A stretch of 64,000 nt of DNA, from positions 14,960,381-15,024,380 of the forward strand of contig CM039510.1 in assembly GCA_022432975.1 (NCBI GenBank), written 5' to 3'. The stretch is from Begonia masoniana (taxonomy: Eukaryota; Streptophyta; Magnoliopsida; Cucurbitales; Begoniaceae). The notes beneath the pieces were generated by a model. It was given only the letters and a program-made list of their open reading frames with translations. It searched no databases and was not told where the DNA came from. Position numbers and translations under genes: made by a program. Of this stretch, positions 45,707 to 58,639 are shown in pieces (position 1 is the first letter of the stretch; every line of letters begins with the position of its first letter).

Positions 45707-46130
45707 TTGGTTCGAGGAAAAGACCCTAGGGATGACATCATAGATCGACTTAGGGAGTTCATTGCCTAACAATCCCAGCACATTGACCGACAAGAGCAGC
45801 ACCTAAATAGACAATCTCTTCAGCTCGAGATATTGACAAACAAAGAAGAACCTAGGACCCAAGGGGTGGTTGCTCCCAGCAACCACGGTGTGGATGGGTA
45901 CCTCAGGGGGTTTCAACTACACCCAGTAGAGGAAGAACAACAAAGAGGTGTTAAAAGAGTGTATGGCAGGAGAAATTACCAAAACAAAGGAAGCTGGGCA
46001 CAAGGAACTTCTCGGAAACCTTTGTGTCCGGAATGCCAGAAGGAACATTATGACGATTGCTAGATGGGTACGGATAGGTGCTATAGGTGTGGAGAGGTTG
46101 GCCACTGTATCAAGGATTGCCCACTATTGA
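45707..46130 (+). pseudogene. gag: Gag with deleted core
   Basis: The N-terminal part aligns with element 1 gag (compare DPRDDIIDRLREF here with DARDDALDRLTDL there), but the start codon is TTG instead of ATG and a stop follows near 45767. After NHGVDGYLRGFQ it jumps to EEEQQRGVKRVYG, the linker that in element 1 comes after the core, so the roughly 165-residue core is missing. The zinc knuckles CPECQKEHYDDC and CYRCGEVGHCIKDC are kept, with a TAG between them (46061-46063). Confidence 0.85.
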
Positions 46131-49030
46131 AACGGATCCAACCAGGTGGGGATCAAAGGAGAGATGCACTAGGTTAATTGCCCCGATCTCAGTCGGGAAG
46201 ACTGCCCCACCCTCAGTCGCTTTAGGTATAGTTTTATCTTCACGGTTAACAGAATGGAGAACAACAGAATAGAAAGGATAGTTTGAGAGATTGCTTAATG
46301 ACAATAGTTGTACGATAGATAAAAGTAGGTTTGAAAAATGGAGAGGTAAAAATATAGTAAAAGGTGAGTAAAAAGAGTTCCTAAGTGAACCTCAACGATA
46401 AGGTGGTAGATAGATGCAGGACGATATAGGCCTTATAGAAAGTGAGCTATGCGTTAATAGGATTAGCCTGACTTAACCACAAGAGGTGGTATACTTAGAA
46501 TTTGGTTACCATTATAGGGGTATGACTTATGAAGTGTAAGATTGGAGTAGATAGAAACTGGACCCTAATTGACAAACCTTAGGAGTTTAGAATACAACTC
46601 TTCAGAGAGAAATTCGAAGCTTAGATATAAGATTTATTGAGGAATACCTTAGATTGTCGAGGCACAATAGTACGTCTAAGTGAATAGAGGACCTAGTAAG
46701 AACTCGTATAATTTAGATCCGCGTGAGGTTAAAAATAAAAAAAAAAATGCCCAAGGTGGAATAGTGTACAAGAGTTGCCTCGGAAGTGGATGCTAGTAAC
46801 ACACCAGATGATACTAAACAAACAACAATAATATCAGGAACAATTTTACAATGGAATTAATGAAGTAGAGAACTTTATAATACATGTGAAATTTATTTCA
46901 AGAATTTAGAGATTTTATTAGTTTAAGGGATTGATGTGGACTTGAAGATAGGGATGTTAGAGAAGGTTAGAAAGGTAAAGTAAATTCTATAATATAAAAT
47001 TTGTGATTAAGAAGTTCGTTAAATGAACCTTCGTAAGAGGACAGAGAAAATGTCTGAGATAAGACATTGATGAGCAAAAGGGTAATGATTGATTACTAGA
47101 TCTAAGAAGAAACTTTAAGGATTCCTTTGTTGCATTCGATTGCATTAAGGAGAAAGTAATTGGGAAATGTAGAGATTTAACAAATATTGTTTAAGAAGGT
47201 ATAAAGATAGGATTAAACTAGGGGGATATGACTTATGAGATGGAAAATAAAGATAGATAGAAAGCGAATTTTATAGTCACCGAAACTCCTCAAAGTGATT
47301 ATATCATACAAAGAAAGTGGAGGAGGTCCCCTAGAAATTGTATAAATCGATGATCAAAGGTAATGATATGGAAATTGAAAGTTTCACTTGGAAAATTAGC
47401 ATACTTGGAGGATTTTAGACAATTGAGGAAACGTCAAAAACCTTACATTCGATGATTGATTTTTGGTCGATAATCAGTGTGTAGATTATAGAGAAGGAAA
47501 CCAATTAGAAATTGGAAATGATTTATTTACCAAAAGACAAACGAATGAAAGAACTTAATATACGGATGGTATAAGTTGAGAGATATTGGAAAAGTTTCTC
47601 TGCCCATGTGTTAGCGTAGGTTTATTATGTAACGGCCACAGCCCGCCACAGCCCGGCCCACAGCCCTCAGTGGTACTCCTCATTCGTAGCCCAGGGCCTT
47701 GTCCTTGAGGGACTGAGTTTGAGTGGGGGGGAAGGCAAAAACCCTCTACAAGGGGAGGGAAGATCGTGAGTACACGTGGACGGCCCTGAGGGGACACACG
47801 TGGCAGCAGTGCACGGCTTCTGGGCTCGCTTCTGGGCTCGGTCTTCTGGGCCTGAGGGCTGTGGGCCTGGCTGTGGCGGGCTGTGGCCGTTACATATTAG
47901 GAGTAGTCAGATTTAGAAGCCCACAGTTCAAATGGATTGTGGTCAATGAGCTATAGCATTGGAGAGAGATTGGATAGTTTTGAGGGTGGATAGTATATTG
48001 GACCTAATCACAATGGATTTAAGAATGGTAAAGTAGAGAAACATTAAGTTAGGAACGATTTAATGTGGGGGATTGGTTAAAAACATATGAGCATGATTGA
48101 GACATTAAGATGCGAGGTAGAACCTTGAGGAAGTAAGGTGTATCGAATATAGAGGATGAAATAGAATAACGAATTGCGAATCCTTTTGGTTTAAAAGTAT
48201 AGGGATTAAGTTATGAGCCTGAGGCTAACCCAATTCAAGTTAAGAATCGCAAACGTAAAACTTATCTCCAAAGACGGAAGTAGAAATATCATTGTATGGA
48301 GCATTACAAGGGGTGATTTATGACGGGAAGACGTTAATAGATTACGCAATATGAACGGGACACCTAACTGTGAAACCCGCGAATCAACAGTTATCGAATT
48401 TGCTGGGTTGCCAAGGAGGTATGTGAATTAGGATTTTATCAAAATAAAAAAATAAATAAAAAAAAATAATAATAAGAATAAAAAAAATATAAAAATAAAA
48501 AAATAAAAATTTATATCTTAGAATTTCGGACAGACTTGCGATTTGGATGGTGAAAATGTTAAGTAGACCAAAAGACTTAGGAAGAGTTATGTTGTAGTCG
48601 AGTTTTTGATTTGGAGATATAACAAATCGGGTAGTACTCAATCTATAGTTAATGATGCAATTTATAAAATTTTAAAGTAGTAAACGTAGTTACGATACAG
48701 AAATTAGAGTACGTGAATTTAGAAATTTTGTTTGGAGAACTATATAGGTCGATCTCAGCTTTCGTACCACTGAGTTTATGGGGTGTTGTTTATAAGGATT
48801 AAGTCCAAATCTTTCAAATGGAATTTAAAGTGGGAGTAAATGAACGAAATGGACTCGAGGAATATAGAATGATCGTAAATTGAGGAATGAAGCTAAACGC
48901 AAAAACGTTAAAGAACTAAGAACTTAAGGCAAAAAATATTCGAAGAGAGTTTGGAATTGAGGCAACGAGAGGTTTTGTGTCAATGTTAAGATCCATACAC
49001 TAAGCAAATTTTGAGGACAAAATTTTTTTT
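46131..49030 (+). other. Non-coding spacer of element 4
   Basis: About 2.9 kb (including a 267-bp insert) with no pol similarity and many stops in all frames. An AT-rich run lies at 48440-48520. It occupies the same position as the spacers of elements 2 and 3. Confidence 0.7.
47628..47894. mobile_element. 267-bp element with 43-bp inverted ends
   Basis: Terminal inverted repeats at 47628-47670 and 47852-47894 begin TGTAACGGCCACAGCCCGCC and differ at one base. Flanking 5-bp duplications TATTA lie at 47623-47627 and 47895-47899. The interior is GC-rich with a repeated TTCTGGGCTCG. TG...CA ends with a 5-bp duplication fit LTR-type integration, yet 43-bp inverted repeats are more like a MITE. 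No coding capacity. Confidence 0.88.
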
Positions 49031-49043
49031 AAGGAGGGTGGAA
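49031..49043 (+). other. Polypurine tract of element 4
   Basis: AAGGAGGGTGGAA directly before the LTR start TGTAACACCC, preceded by GAGGACAAAATTT, the same arrangement as in elements 2 and 3 read on their strand. Confidence 0.9.
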
Positions 49044-49361
49044 TGTAACACCCGGATTTTTTTGACGTCATGTAATTGTGCTTGAAGCTTTTTGTACAAA
49101 TACTTTGTTAATGAAAGAACAAGAAACCAAAAAGGAAGTTAAATGCCATAAGTTAAGAAAATAGAAATTTTATGATTTAAATACATGTAGTTTTGAAGAA
49201 AAAAACTATATTTAGAATTGTCTAAGAAAATGATGGAATGTTGATTTAAGTGAAAATAAGAGAAGAAAGGAGTGGAACACGTTGAAGTTAAACAAAAGTA
49301 GGGTGCAATTTGATAAGGTATGAAGTTATGTGCTAATTGGGTAATTAAGTGAAACTTAATC

Positions 49362-49371
49362 TTTATAAAAA
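49362..49371 (+). promoter_or_regulatory. Likely LTR TATA box
   Basis: TTTATAAAAA lies about 320 bases into the LTR, followed by a pyrimidine-rich CTCTTCTTCTTC start-like region and an AAGGTAAG donor-like site about 110 bases on. The position fits the U3-R border. Confidence 0.5.
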
Positions 49372-49734
49372 TAACCCTAAACCCTCTTCTTCTTCACGTG
49401 AGAAGAAAATTCCAAGCAACCTCTCCCTCCATTTTCGTTGTTCTATCATCAACTACAAGCTCCGTCTTCAAGTTCTAAGGTAAGAAAACTTATGGGTTAT
49501 GATTTTGCTAGTAAATGGATGCTTTGGGTGTTAGTATTGAAGAGTTTAAATTGGGTTTTTGAAGAATTCGAAATCTGAAAGTCCCCCTCCCTAAATTGAT
49601 GTTTCATCTTAATTTAAGTTATCTTGTGATTAAATAATGGAGTAAATAGGTAGAGATGCATGTTAGAAGCATGGATTAGAAACTAGGTTAGAATATTGCA
49701 AAAAAAAGGGATATGGGGCAGTTTCTGTTTTTCG

Positions 49735-50060
49735 GAGTTCTGCTCTAATTTTTGATTTTCTTCTTATAAATGGATGGTTTCATGATAAAATAGATATAAT
49801 GAGTTTTCCAAAACATGTTGAATCATTGAAATCGGATAAGAATTGAATAAGGTATGGATTTTTGAAATTATTGTAAAAAAACTAGAAAATTTCGGAGGGC
49901 AGTTCGGTTTGCAAATTTCTTACCCTAATTCAGATTCTCTTTGGATATATGGTTGATTTCATGTTAAAATAGACACAACGAGGTTTCCAAAACATGTTGA
50001 ATCGTCAAAAACAGATAAGAATTGAGTGAGTTATCGAGGTTTAAATTTAAGCCAATTTTA
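49735..50060. repeat. Direct duplication of about 180 bp
   Basis: Two diverged copies marked by CCAAAACATGTTGAATC (near 49809 and 49988) and AGATAAGAATTGA-like sequence. A comparable pair occurs in the solo LTR at 55381-58395. Confidence 0.85.
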
Positions 50061-51402
50061 AGGGGAAAATCCGAGAATATTGAATGGAAATTGTTGGGTT
50101 TGGTTAGTTGAATGAACTTTGAGCTATTTAAAAGGTTGGTTTGAACTATTGAATTGAATGGGTTGCTTAGTTTTAGGGTTACTTAAATCGAATAGCATGC
50201 ATGGTTAAAAAGTTGGCTGCTATGCTTTGATTTTTGGCTTATTCAAATTGTGATGTTTTTAATAGCTCAAATGCACATGTATAGGTACTAAAAACTTCAA
50301 GGAAACAATCAAGGTTTGCTTAAATTGCTATGGATGCAAGGTAAGTTCTCGTGACTTACTTGGCCGAGTGGCCTACACCGTACCTCGATGTCGCGTTGAG
50401 GAATATTGGAGTTTATTTGTTTTTATGCTTTGGTCGGGTAGATAGGGTTAGTTCTTTTATAGGTTATGCTTTCTATAGTCTTGATGGTATGTATGATGTA
50501 TGTTTATTTTATGCCATTATCTGCTCATGCATCACGTATTTTAAAATAGCATGAAAAAAGATTTCTGCACGTTTTATGAAAATGAAACTGACTAATTCAA
50601 AGAAAATACGTAATCTGTTATCTGTTATCTTGTCATGGGAGGTGGGGCTCAGGCCTGGCTGTTACGGATTAGTAAGCATGTACCCCCCCTCTCTAAGTGA
50701 AAAGTGTTGTCCAAACGTTGGAAAAGCACTCTCTATTTAGGGGGATGAGGCCTCAGTGGCATCTCTGTATCTGTTATCGGAACGATCTGTAATGTTAAGT
50801 AATCTGCATGATTTCTGAACTTCATACGCACAACATGCATCTGCATTTATGCAACTTACTGAGCTTTTAGCTCATAGTGTATCTGTATGGTGTAGGAGAT
50901 ATTGAGACAGGTGAGGACGACGTTCCTCCTCCTGAAGTATGAGACCAGTTGAAGAAGAATGATCGCGGGAGTGTGCTGGCGCAGTCGAGGCGTTTCATGA
51001 CCCGTTGGGATGTATGTAGGTATTTTGGGTTATTTTTGATAAAAAAGATAGAACATTATAGGATGTTTGGATCTGGACTAGTTGATAGGCTTACGTTTTG
51101 AAGTTTTTAAACGTTTTGGAAACTTGTTTTGTAAATGCTTGGTAATTTACTTTGTAGGGATATGTTCGGTTTTTAAACATATCCACGCGGTTTGTTTTCA
51201 TAAGATTTTACCACGTTTAAAATACGTCTCGAGTCGGTTTTGAGTGGGATTATGGAGGATGTACGAGTGTCGAGAGATTTGATGTTAAAATGTATAATTG
51301 AGATGTAGGTAGAGTTGTGTTAATAAAATTGTGAAATTGAGTGTTAGGTATAGGATTATGCAGGAAAATGAAGGAAAAGAAGAAAGGGAAAAGAGGGAGC
51401 CG

Positions 51403-51580
51403 AGCTCTCTGGAAAAATTCCAGAGAGCTTGGCGATCGATCGCCTGTTTTGGGCGATCGATCGCCCCTCCTTGGTGCGATCTCCTGGAGAGGCGATCGCC
51501 TGGCGAAACCATGTGATCGCTGATGGGCGATCGATTGCCTTTTTTGGCGATCGATCGCCCCTGCATTTTAAGGGGCGATG
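51403..51580. repeat. Palindrome cassette of element 4 LTR
   Basis: The AGCTCTCTGGAA hairpin (51403-51429) is followed by GGCGATCGATCGCC at 51431, 51452 and 51546, GGCGATCGCC near 51491, and the imperfect GGCGATCGATTGCC near 51526. Same layout as 273-512. Confidence 0.9.
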
Positions 51581-51793
51581 GCCCCTTCTGCCATTTTGTT
51601 CTCTGCCGATTGTTTTTAACTTTTATTATGTTTTCTTTTAATTGTCTTAAAGTTTTATTAAATGGTTTCCAAAATAGATTAGAACGTCGTTAACAATTTA
51701 GTTTCCGATTTAAATTCCGCTTAATTGTTGCAAAGTTATATGGATAAAAAAAATAATATGGGAAAATAAGGGTACAGTGTTAGGGTCGCTACA

Positions 51794-53600
51794 GGAAAAA
51801 TCTAGGAGATAGTATTTTACAACTCCTACCCCAACCGAAATTATTGAAGATTTTAGAATCAATGAGCTATTTGAGGAATCTTTTCTTGTGGTAGAAAGTG
51901 AACCAATGAAAGAAGCCATTAAAACCTTTGAACCCCAAGTATTAGAATCTAAAACCAAGGAATTCCAAAATTTTAAAACTTTCAAGGATGTACTTTTGCT
52001 TGACCATTTTTATCCTAGGAAGGATATTTTTGCTAAGGACTTTATTGATCTAACTTATGTTATAGAGGAGACATTTTTTCTGAATTATGCATATATGTCT
52101 ATTCCTCATATTCAAGAGTCCAACTTAGTAAGTAAACTTTATTTATATCCTTTACTAAACCAAACCAAGAGTAAAGTTCATGTGAATGATGGTTTTCCCA
52201 TTATCCATTCATAGACTAATAAGGAAAGAAGTCTTCCTAGAACCTTAGGGCATCCTAGCATTATCAAGCCAAACTTTAAGGATGAGTGGTCTAGAAAAAT
52301 GTTGAGTGACATAATACCCCTATTTATTCCTCCAAATCATTTAATTACTTGGTTTTTTACAATTGCATGAAATATAGATTATATTTTATTTTGTTTTAAA
52401 TTTTTATATTGGCATAAACCTTATTGAGTATGTTAATAAAGAAAATTATGCCACCACACCTTTTTATGCTTTATCTACTTGCTTCATTATAAATGTGGAA
52501 GATGAATGTAACAATATTTCTATGATAAAGTTAATGTTTATGGTTAAGGAAAGATCTTTAATACCTATTATTTTGTTGAGCTTTGAAACGATAGAAATTT
52601 ATTGCATAATCATGACATGACATTGTGTTAGTAGATCCATAGAATTAATTGTATTCTTGAATGATATGAATATAGTTCTTAAACTTAGAATTGTATGCAT
52701 CAAAACCATTTATCTTGAAAGAAGGAAAATTAAGAGTAAGATTATGAATGAAAATTATACGTGCCCTTACTTGAAAGAAGAATCAAATTTCCAAATTGGT
52801 TTTGCATGTGTATAGAGTCATTGACTTTTCGAATTCTAGATTCTAATTTGTTAACTAGAGTTACTACTTTTGAATTTAATAGTTATTATGATTCTTTTCC
52901 CTACCAAGTTCAAATTATTTCCTATATGTTGGAAAAGAATTATTTATCTAATATAAGGTATGTGCCACCTAATATTTTACTTGCTTGATTATTTAAAATT
53001 GGTTGGATAGTGGATTACTTTAATTGTCTTCTTGAATGGATTATTGGATTTGATTCTTATAATTCCTCTTTGTTAATTTCTTTAAAATATTATTTGAGAG
53101 AGGATCCATTTTATGTAGCACCTACTATTTTCTATGACTTGCTATATCCATTTCGGAAATATTATGATAGAATATCCATGAATTTACCTCTTATCTTAAA
53201 GATAGAACATTTGTTCTTGTGGAAGCTAACCTTGTTAAATTTTGAGCTTATTGATAATTCCATTAGCATGTTTCTAGTTTTCCACTTAGAATTTAATATC
53301 TTAAGGAGGTTAAATTTGCATGAATTGGAGGCACCCCTCATATTCAACATTATACTAATGAGGGAATTGCAAAGAGAAATACTCTATTAAGCTCGACTTA
53401 ACCCATGGCCAAAATTTCTTGCTAATGTGATCATGTTTTTTGAAGGCCACAATGATGTAGTCTACCACCTAGTAATCACCTTTTCTTTTGATTTGGGAAA
53501 AGATAAAAGGAGTGTGAAGGAGTACCCTTTGGATTTGAGGACAAATCCTCAAGAAACCGGGAAGGATGATGTGCCCAAGGCTCCGTCACCAATAAAGGTT
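51794..53600 (+). pseudogene. Gypsy-like internal ORF remnants
   Basis: Fragments of open frame (51888-52214, 52761-52988, 53010-53390, 53427-53804) read in the same direction with stops between. I do not recognise a catalytic domain. The segment ending EYPLDLRTNPQETGKDD (53520-53570) resembles the C-terminal end that many plant gypsy polyproteins or ORFs show just before the polypurine tract. A retroelement origin is likely but not proven. No LTR boundary is fixed on either side. Confidence 0.45.
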
Positions 53601-54600
53601 AGTGCGTTTATTGACAATGACGAATTTAGTAATGCATTTGCCTCTCATTCTGTAGGAGTTGAATATTTAAAGGCTTGGATTGGAAGCGTAAAGATAAATA
53701 GGGAATTTGTCTTCCCTAATTCAACTCATTGTAACCAAATATTATGTGTGTTCTATTGGTTACCTTTTGTGTGTTTTATTTGGCAAACAATGGCCTTATT
53801 GTAAGGAATTATTAAAGCATGTATTTAGGCATTTAAGAATAGATGAATGTTAGGATAGTGTGACAAAAGAGTTTGGATAAACTTAAGGTATAAATCATAC
53901 AAGGAAATTGCATAGAAACTACTTTGGGCACCAACTTGAAGAGGAGGAGACTACTTTTGCCTTTTTGGTGGATCCTTGTCATGGCTAATCTGAACCGTTG
54001 ATTAAAGAAAGCACAACTCAATCTCAGCCATCCACTCTTAGCCACTTAGGTCTATATATACCATGGTTATTGGTGTGTGTAAAGAATGATTGTGGTTGAA
54101 TAGAAAATCGGTTTTGCCAAGGAGAAACCCGAAGCGGTTTGGAGCACCTTCAAGATAAGACTTGGTTGTTAACAACCAAGAGGAGCTGCGCCTCCTAGGC
54201 TCTCAAACCCATGGTTGTTTGAGTAGTCCTCGTTCCACTTTACTCTCAACTCTTGAAGGGTTGGTGGCAAGAGAAAGTGGCCATTAACCTTTCTCCACTT
54301 GCTGTGAATCTTCCACGGAAGATTGTTTGCCGAAAGCCTCAAAAGTTGCTTATCAGACAGCATTTGGGTTTATCATCATAACTTCATTTTCACAGAATAT
54401 TTTGCTCTGACATTTTAAGGAATTTTTCTTCACTCATATATTAAGCTCCCCTTAAAATTTTGTTTGATTTGGACTTAATTTTCCTATCCATTTATTCATC
54501 TAAAGTTACTATTTTCTGCTAATTTGAAATCCAGGTGAACCAACACTCTTTGTGGGTTGAATGTAGCCCTTGCTTTGGCTTGGAGCTCATCAAAGTGTGT
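53601..54600. other. Unassigned stretch with a TATA-like site
   Basis: No supported gene. CTATATATACC at 54052-54062 lies in a promoter-like setting. Some short frames around 54169-54363 on the minus strand are not recognisable. It may be an LTR of the preceding remnant. Confidence 0.35.
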
Positions 54601-55634
54601 GTTAGGTTTCCTGCCCTTAGGGCCCTACATTGTATCGATGGTATTTTCATGATTGTGGAGTTCTAACGAGTCGGGTAGCCTAGGAGGTTAGCTATTAGTG
54701 GTGTGTTAGGTTCGTTCATGAGTTAAGTATGTTTATGTATGTTTTTGAATTGTCTTTGATGATATGTTATGTGTAGTTCCCTCATGCATCATGTTTTACT
54801 TTCAAGAACATATGAAACGCTTTTACATCCATGTTTTCAAGTAAACGAAGTGGAGTATGTAAATGTTAAGTGAGGTTTGAGGATGAGTAGGGCACAAAGC
54901 ACGTATATAGCAACTCATGGCACGACAAATACACCCGATAAATGGCAACTTAGGGCAAGTATGTGGTCTACGGGATAGACGGGGTTGTGCCTGTGACTAC
55001 TCATGCCTAAACCTACTTTTTCATGTTATGTAACTTAAATAAGTGAAAAATAAACATGTTTTGAGAAATCATGCATTGATGTGTATCTATGTTTAGTGCA
55101 CTTCTTACTAAGCGTTAGGCTTAATGTTTAAATCGTAGGATGTAGGTGACGAGATCAAAGGTGAGGAACCTCCTCTCGATGAAAAAACATAGGTGGTCGG
55201 CGGATAGTGCTTGTGATGACAGGAAGTGTTTTGGCAAGGCTTACCGACTCATGGGTGTGCTCCGAGAAATTTTGACAAATGATTGTGATTATGATAGACT
55301 TAGGATAGGTGGAATTGGATATTTTTTTGTATAGTGGATTACCTTGGAGATAATGTGTATTTTGATGGTTTTATAGATGGTGTAACGACCCTAAAACCTA
55401 CCCTTAATTTCCCGTAAAATTTTTTTTTCATTTTTATACTCTAAACTTTAAACTTAGCGTTAGGGCGGAAATAAAACTTTAATCAGAACAGTTGAAGTCT
55501 AAACGTTAAACCATTTAATTAGAACTTAAAAACAACTTAATTAAACTTAAGACAATTATTAAAAACAATTTAAAATTCAATTAAAATTAAAACCATCGGC
55601 CAGGGGGTAAAAGGGACTTTGTCCCAGCAATTTG

Positions 55635-55850
55635 AGGGGCGCACGGACGCCTAAGAACAGGCGCCCGAGCGTGCCCTGCATGGTCGCACAGTCGGCCATC
55701 ACTTGGCCGACTGTGCGCCCCATTGTTGGGCGCCTGCGTTCGGGCGCAGCCCTTCCTGCGCCCGGGCGCCAACTTCTCTGGAAAACCAGAGAAGTCTGCG
55801 ATCCGGCGCCACTCGACCCGCGCCCGTACGCCAAACTCTCTGGACTCCTT
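55635..55850. repeat. GC-rich palindrome zone
   Basis: Includes GCACAGTCGGCCA ... TGGCCGACTGTGC (13-bp arms, about 55685-55718), GGCGCCTGCGTTCGGGCGC-like arms further on, and CTTCTCTGG ... CCAGAGAAG at about 55772-55793. It occupies the place of the GATC palindromes in other LTRs. Confidence 0.85.
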
Positions 55851-57289
55851 CCTTTTCTCTCACGCCCTGCACACGACTCACACAACACACACATGACATT
55901 ACACTATACAAAACACACACCACATCTTCCCTTTTTTCTTTCCTTCATCATTCATCACTTACACATTTCACAAAAACACACTTCTACTTTCCCCACTTTA
56001 CCACTTACCACTAATTTGACTAAAAACACATTTTAAACATTACAAATTTCTCAAAAACAAATTGCGTGGTTCCATTTAAAAGTTTAACATATCCTCCTGT
56101 TTTCACAATCAGTAAAACTTTACAAAATACATTCAATTTCTCAAAACACTTTCTATTAACTATCTAGATTCCCAACAACCTATAATATTCTAACATTTTC
56201 TATGCAAAACAACCCAAAGTACCTATGTGAGTCCCCACGGGTCAAAATCACGCCCCGACTGCCAGCGCACTCCCACGGGCCTCCTCCTTCAACATGTTCA
56301 TACTTCAGGCGGAGGGACGTCTTCCTCACCTGTCTCAAAATTACCTACACCATAGAATTAAACACGTGAGCTAGAGGCTCAGTAAATCTAAGTGAATGCA
56401 CGTGAATGCTATGCGTATGCTGATTTAAACTATGCATCGTTTTCATTTCTTTCATTTCAGTTCATTTCTTGTCACCGGGGCTTCTCTCTCACTAGATAGG
56501 AGCGGCACATCCTGCGATTGGATAGCCCCTCGTATCTAACCGGGGGGAAGACATGCTTCATCCGACAGCCATGTCTGAACCACCACCACCGACATGACCA
56601 TCGTTCCATTCGTTTACCTTTTTCATTTGTAAATACATGCATAGAAATTCGTTTTTCATGTTCGTTTTTGAAACAATGATGCATGAACAAATGTCGTGCT
56701 ATAAACAACGTATAACGAGTAGAAACATACAATAATAAGGTGACAACTTACAACATAACAAGCCATAATTCTAACTACCCTTTCTAAACTACCCGGACGC
56801 ATCTCCAATATCCTCGATCGACTCAATTCGTACGGTGTAGTCCTAGATGGCCAAACAAGTCACAGAGACTTACCTCGGGTCCTTAGCAAATGAATTTAGC
56901 TTGACGAATCTCTTTTTGTAACTTGAAACCTAAAGCACATCAACTTCAAAATCAATATCTCCAATCAAAACATCTCAATGCAACTAGTTTTAAAACCGAA
57001 CATCAACAATTCCAAGCCATCTAATCCAACAAGAACATAAACATGTGTGGCACTTTAAATGAAGCATTTCAAACCAACACAAGCAAATCAGTTGACTTTA
57101 ATCATAAAAACTAAGATTCTAGCTCGAAACATGAACCAATTTCGAAAAATTATAACTTCATCTACAAATGTCGAAACGGCTTAATTCCAAAGGCCACGGC
57201 TTCCTTAAGGTATCTAATTTAATCCACAAAAACAGTTTTGCGAGATAAAATCGGGAAGAGGGTCAAAATGCATCGGAACAGTGACCTGC

Positions 57290-57680
57290 CCGGATTTTCG
57301 TTTTACCATTTCACTTAAACTTTGAAAATTCATAACTTCTCCAATTCTTATCCGATTTCAATGATTCAACATGCTATAGAATCCTTAAAACGTCTAGTTT
57401 AACATGGTGGAGTCTATTTGCTAAAAAGCTAACTCATTTAGTGCCAGAAAAACGAAAACCGAACTGGTTGCGGAAATTCTCCAGTTTTTACACAACAACT
57501 TCAAAAATTCATAACTAAATCAATTCTTAACGAAATCGAGTGATTCAAGTTGCTATAGACTCCTTAGAATGTCTACTTTCTAATGGTGAAACTCATTTAT
57601 CAAAAAATAAACCCAATAAACGGCAGAAAATCAAAAACCGAAGCTGCCCTGCATTTTCCAGTTTGCACATTTAAATCATC
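57290..57680. repeat. Direct duplication of about 180-190 bp
   Basis: Two diverged copies with AATTCATAAC, GATTCAA and GCTATAGA landmarks (around 57330-57400 and 57510-57570). They are the complement-oriented counterpart of the duplication at 49735-50060. Confidence 0.75.
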
Positions 57681-58639
57681 AACCCAATCCATCCAATAAT
57701 GCTCAATAATCATCAATAAAGCGATAAATAACCTATTCTAACAAAACCCGGCTATTTTTACGAAATCCATACGAAACCCTAAATGTTTAAATCTCTAAAA
57801 ATCGAGAACTAAAGCCGGAAAACGCTAGAGACTTACCTAGAATCGCGAGGGGAAGAGAAAACGTGAAGAACGTTTGGTGATCGGAGTGGAGGAACCGGCC
57901 GATTGAAGCTCGTCGCCGTGGAGAAGCTTGAAGTCGCCAAGAGAGGGGAAACAAATTCCTCTCTGGAATTGGCGTGAGGGAGAAGAAGGGCTTTGCCCTA
58001 TTTTATTAATTAAATTGTAGAAAAAGACAAGTTTGCCCTTCACCATAATACTCTATCCATTTCATGATTTATTCTATCGATCAAGATTCTCTAAAATTTC
58101 TTATTTCTCTAAAAATCTTTATTAATTACTAGGGCTCTAATAAAACTTTCCGTTCGTCAAACGGATTTAATTTACTAATTTTTACGAATTAAACCGCTAT
58201 AGGGTTAAAAAGGGAAGTTAAGCGTTACTCCTCGATTTGAATTTCTTAAATTCCCATATTTCTTCTAAAATTCACATTAACCATAAGGGTTCCATTATAA
58301 CTTTCCGTTTATAAAACGGGCTTGATTTGGTATATTTACGAAAATGCCATTCATATGCGGAAAATCTAAAACCCGAAAAAGAACCGGGCGTTACAGATGG
58401 GTTTACCCTTTTTGGATGATTTTACGAGTTTTCGTTGAGCACATTTGACTTTGCCGAAATGGTTTAGGATTTTGTTCAGATTCGTTGATTTTGAGTCGAA
58501 TTTAAGGATGTTAGGATGAGGTCTTTTAAATGAAAAGGGTGTACATATTATGTAACGACCCCTGTTCCCAGCAAGATATTGTCCGCTCCGGGGATCGGGC
58601 CGCAGCCCAATATCCTCCCCTCACGGCTTTGTTTTTGGC

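Larger units (their letters stand above)
45513..51793 (+). mobile_element. Element 4: non-autonomous gypsy-type element
   Basis: Order on the + strand: last 26 bp of a 5' LTR (45513-45538, AGTGTTAGGGTCGCTACA), primer site, leader, gag remnant lacking its core, about 2.9 kb spacer, polypurine tract, complete 3' LTR (49044-51793). The short 5' LTR end is identical to the 3' LTR end at 51768-51793. No pol is seen. A 267-bp element is nested in the spacer. Confidence 0.8.
49044..51793 (+). mobile_element. Complete 3' LTR of element 4 (2.75 kb)
   Basis: Begins TGTAACACCCGG and ends GGTCGCTACA. It contains a TATA box (49362), a donor-like TTCTAAGGTAAG near 49474, a roughly 180-bp direct duplication, a CATGCATCACG motif near 50525, the hairpin at 50860-50874, and the palindrome cassette at 51403-51580. 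It is the best reference for LTR organisation in this window because it has no large satellite. Confidence 0.9.
55381..58395 (-). mobile_element. Solo LTR (3.0 kb)
   Basis: Begins TGTAACGACCC and ends CCGGGCGTTACA. Exact 5-bp duplications GATGG at 55376-55380 and 58396-58400. It contains a GC-rich palindrome zone at 55635-55850, the hairpin at 56367-56381, an internal duplication at 57290-57680 and, on the minus strand, a donor-like TCTAGGTAAGT near 57835. Confidence 0.93.
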
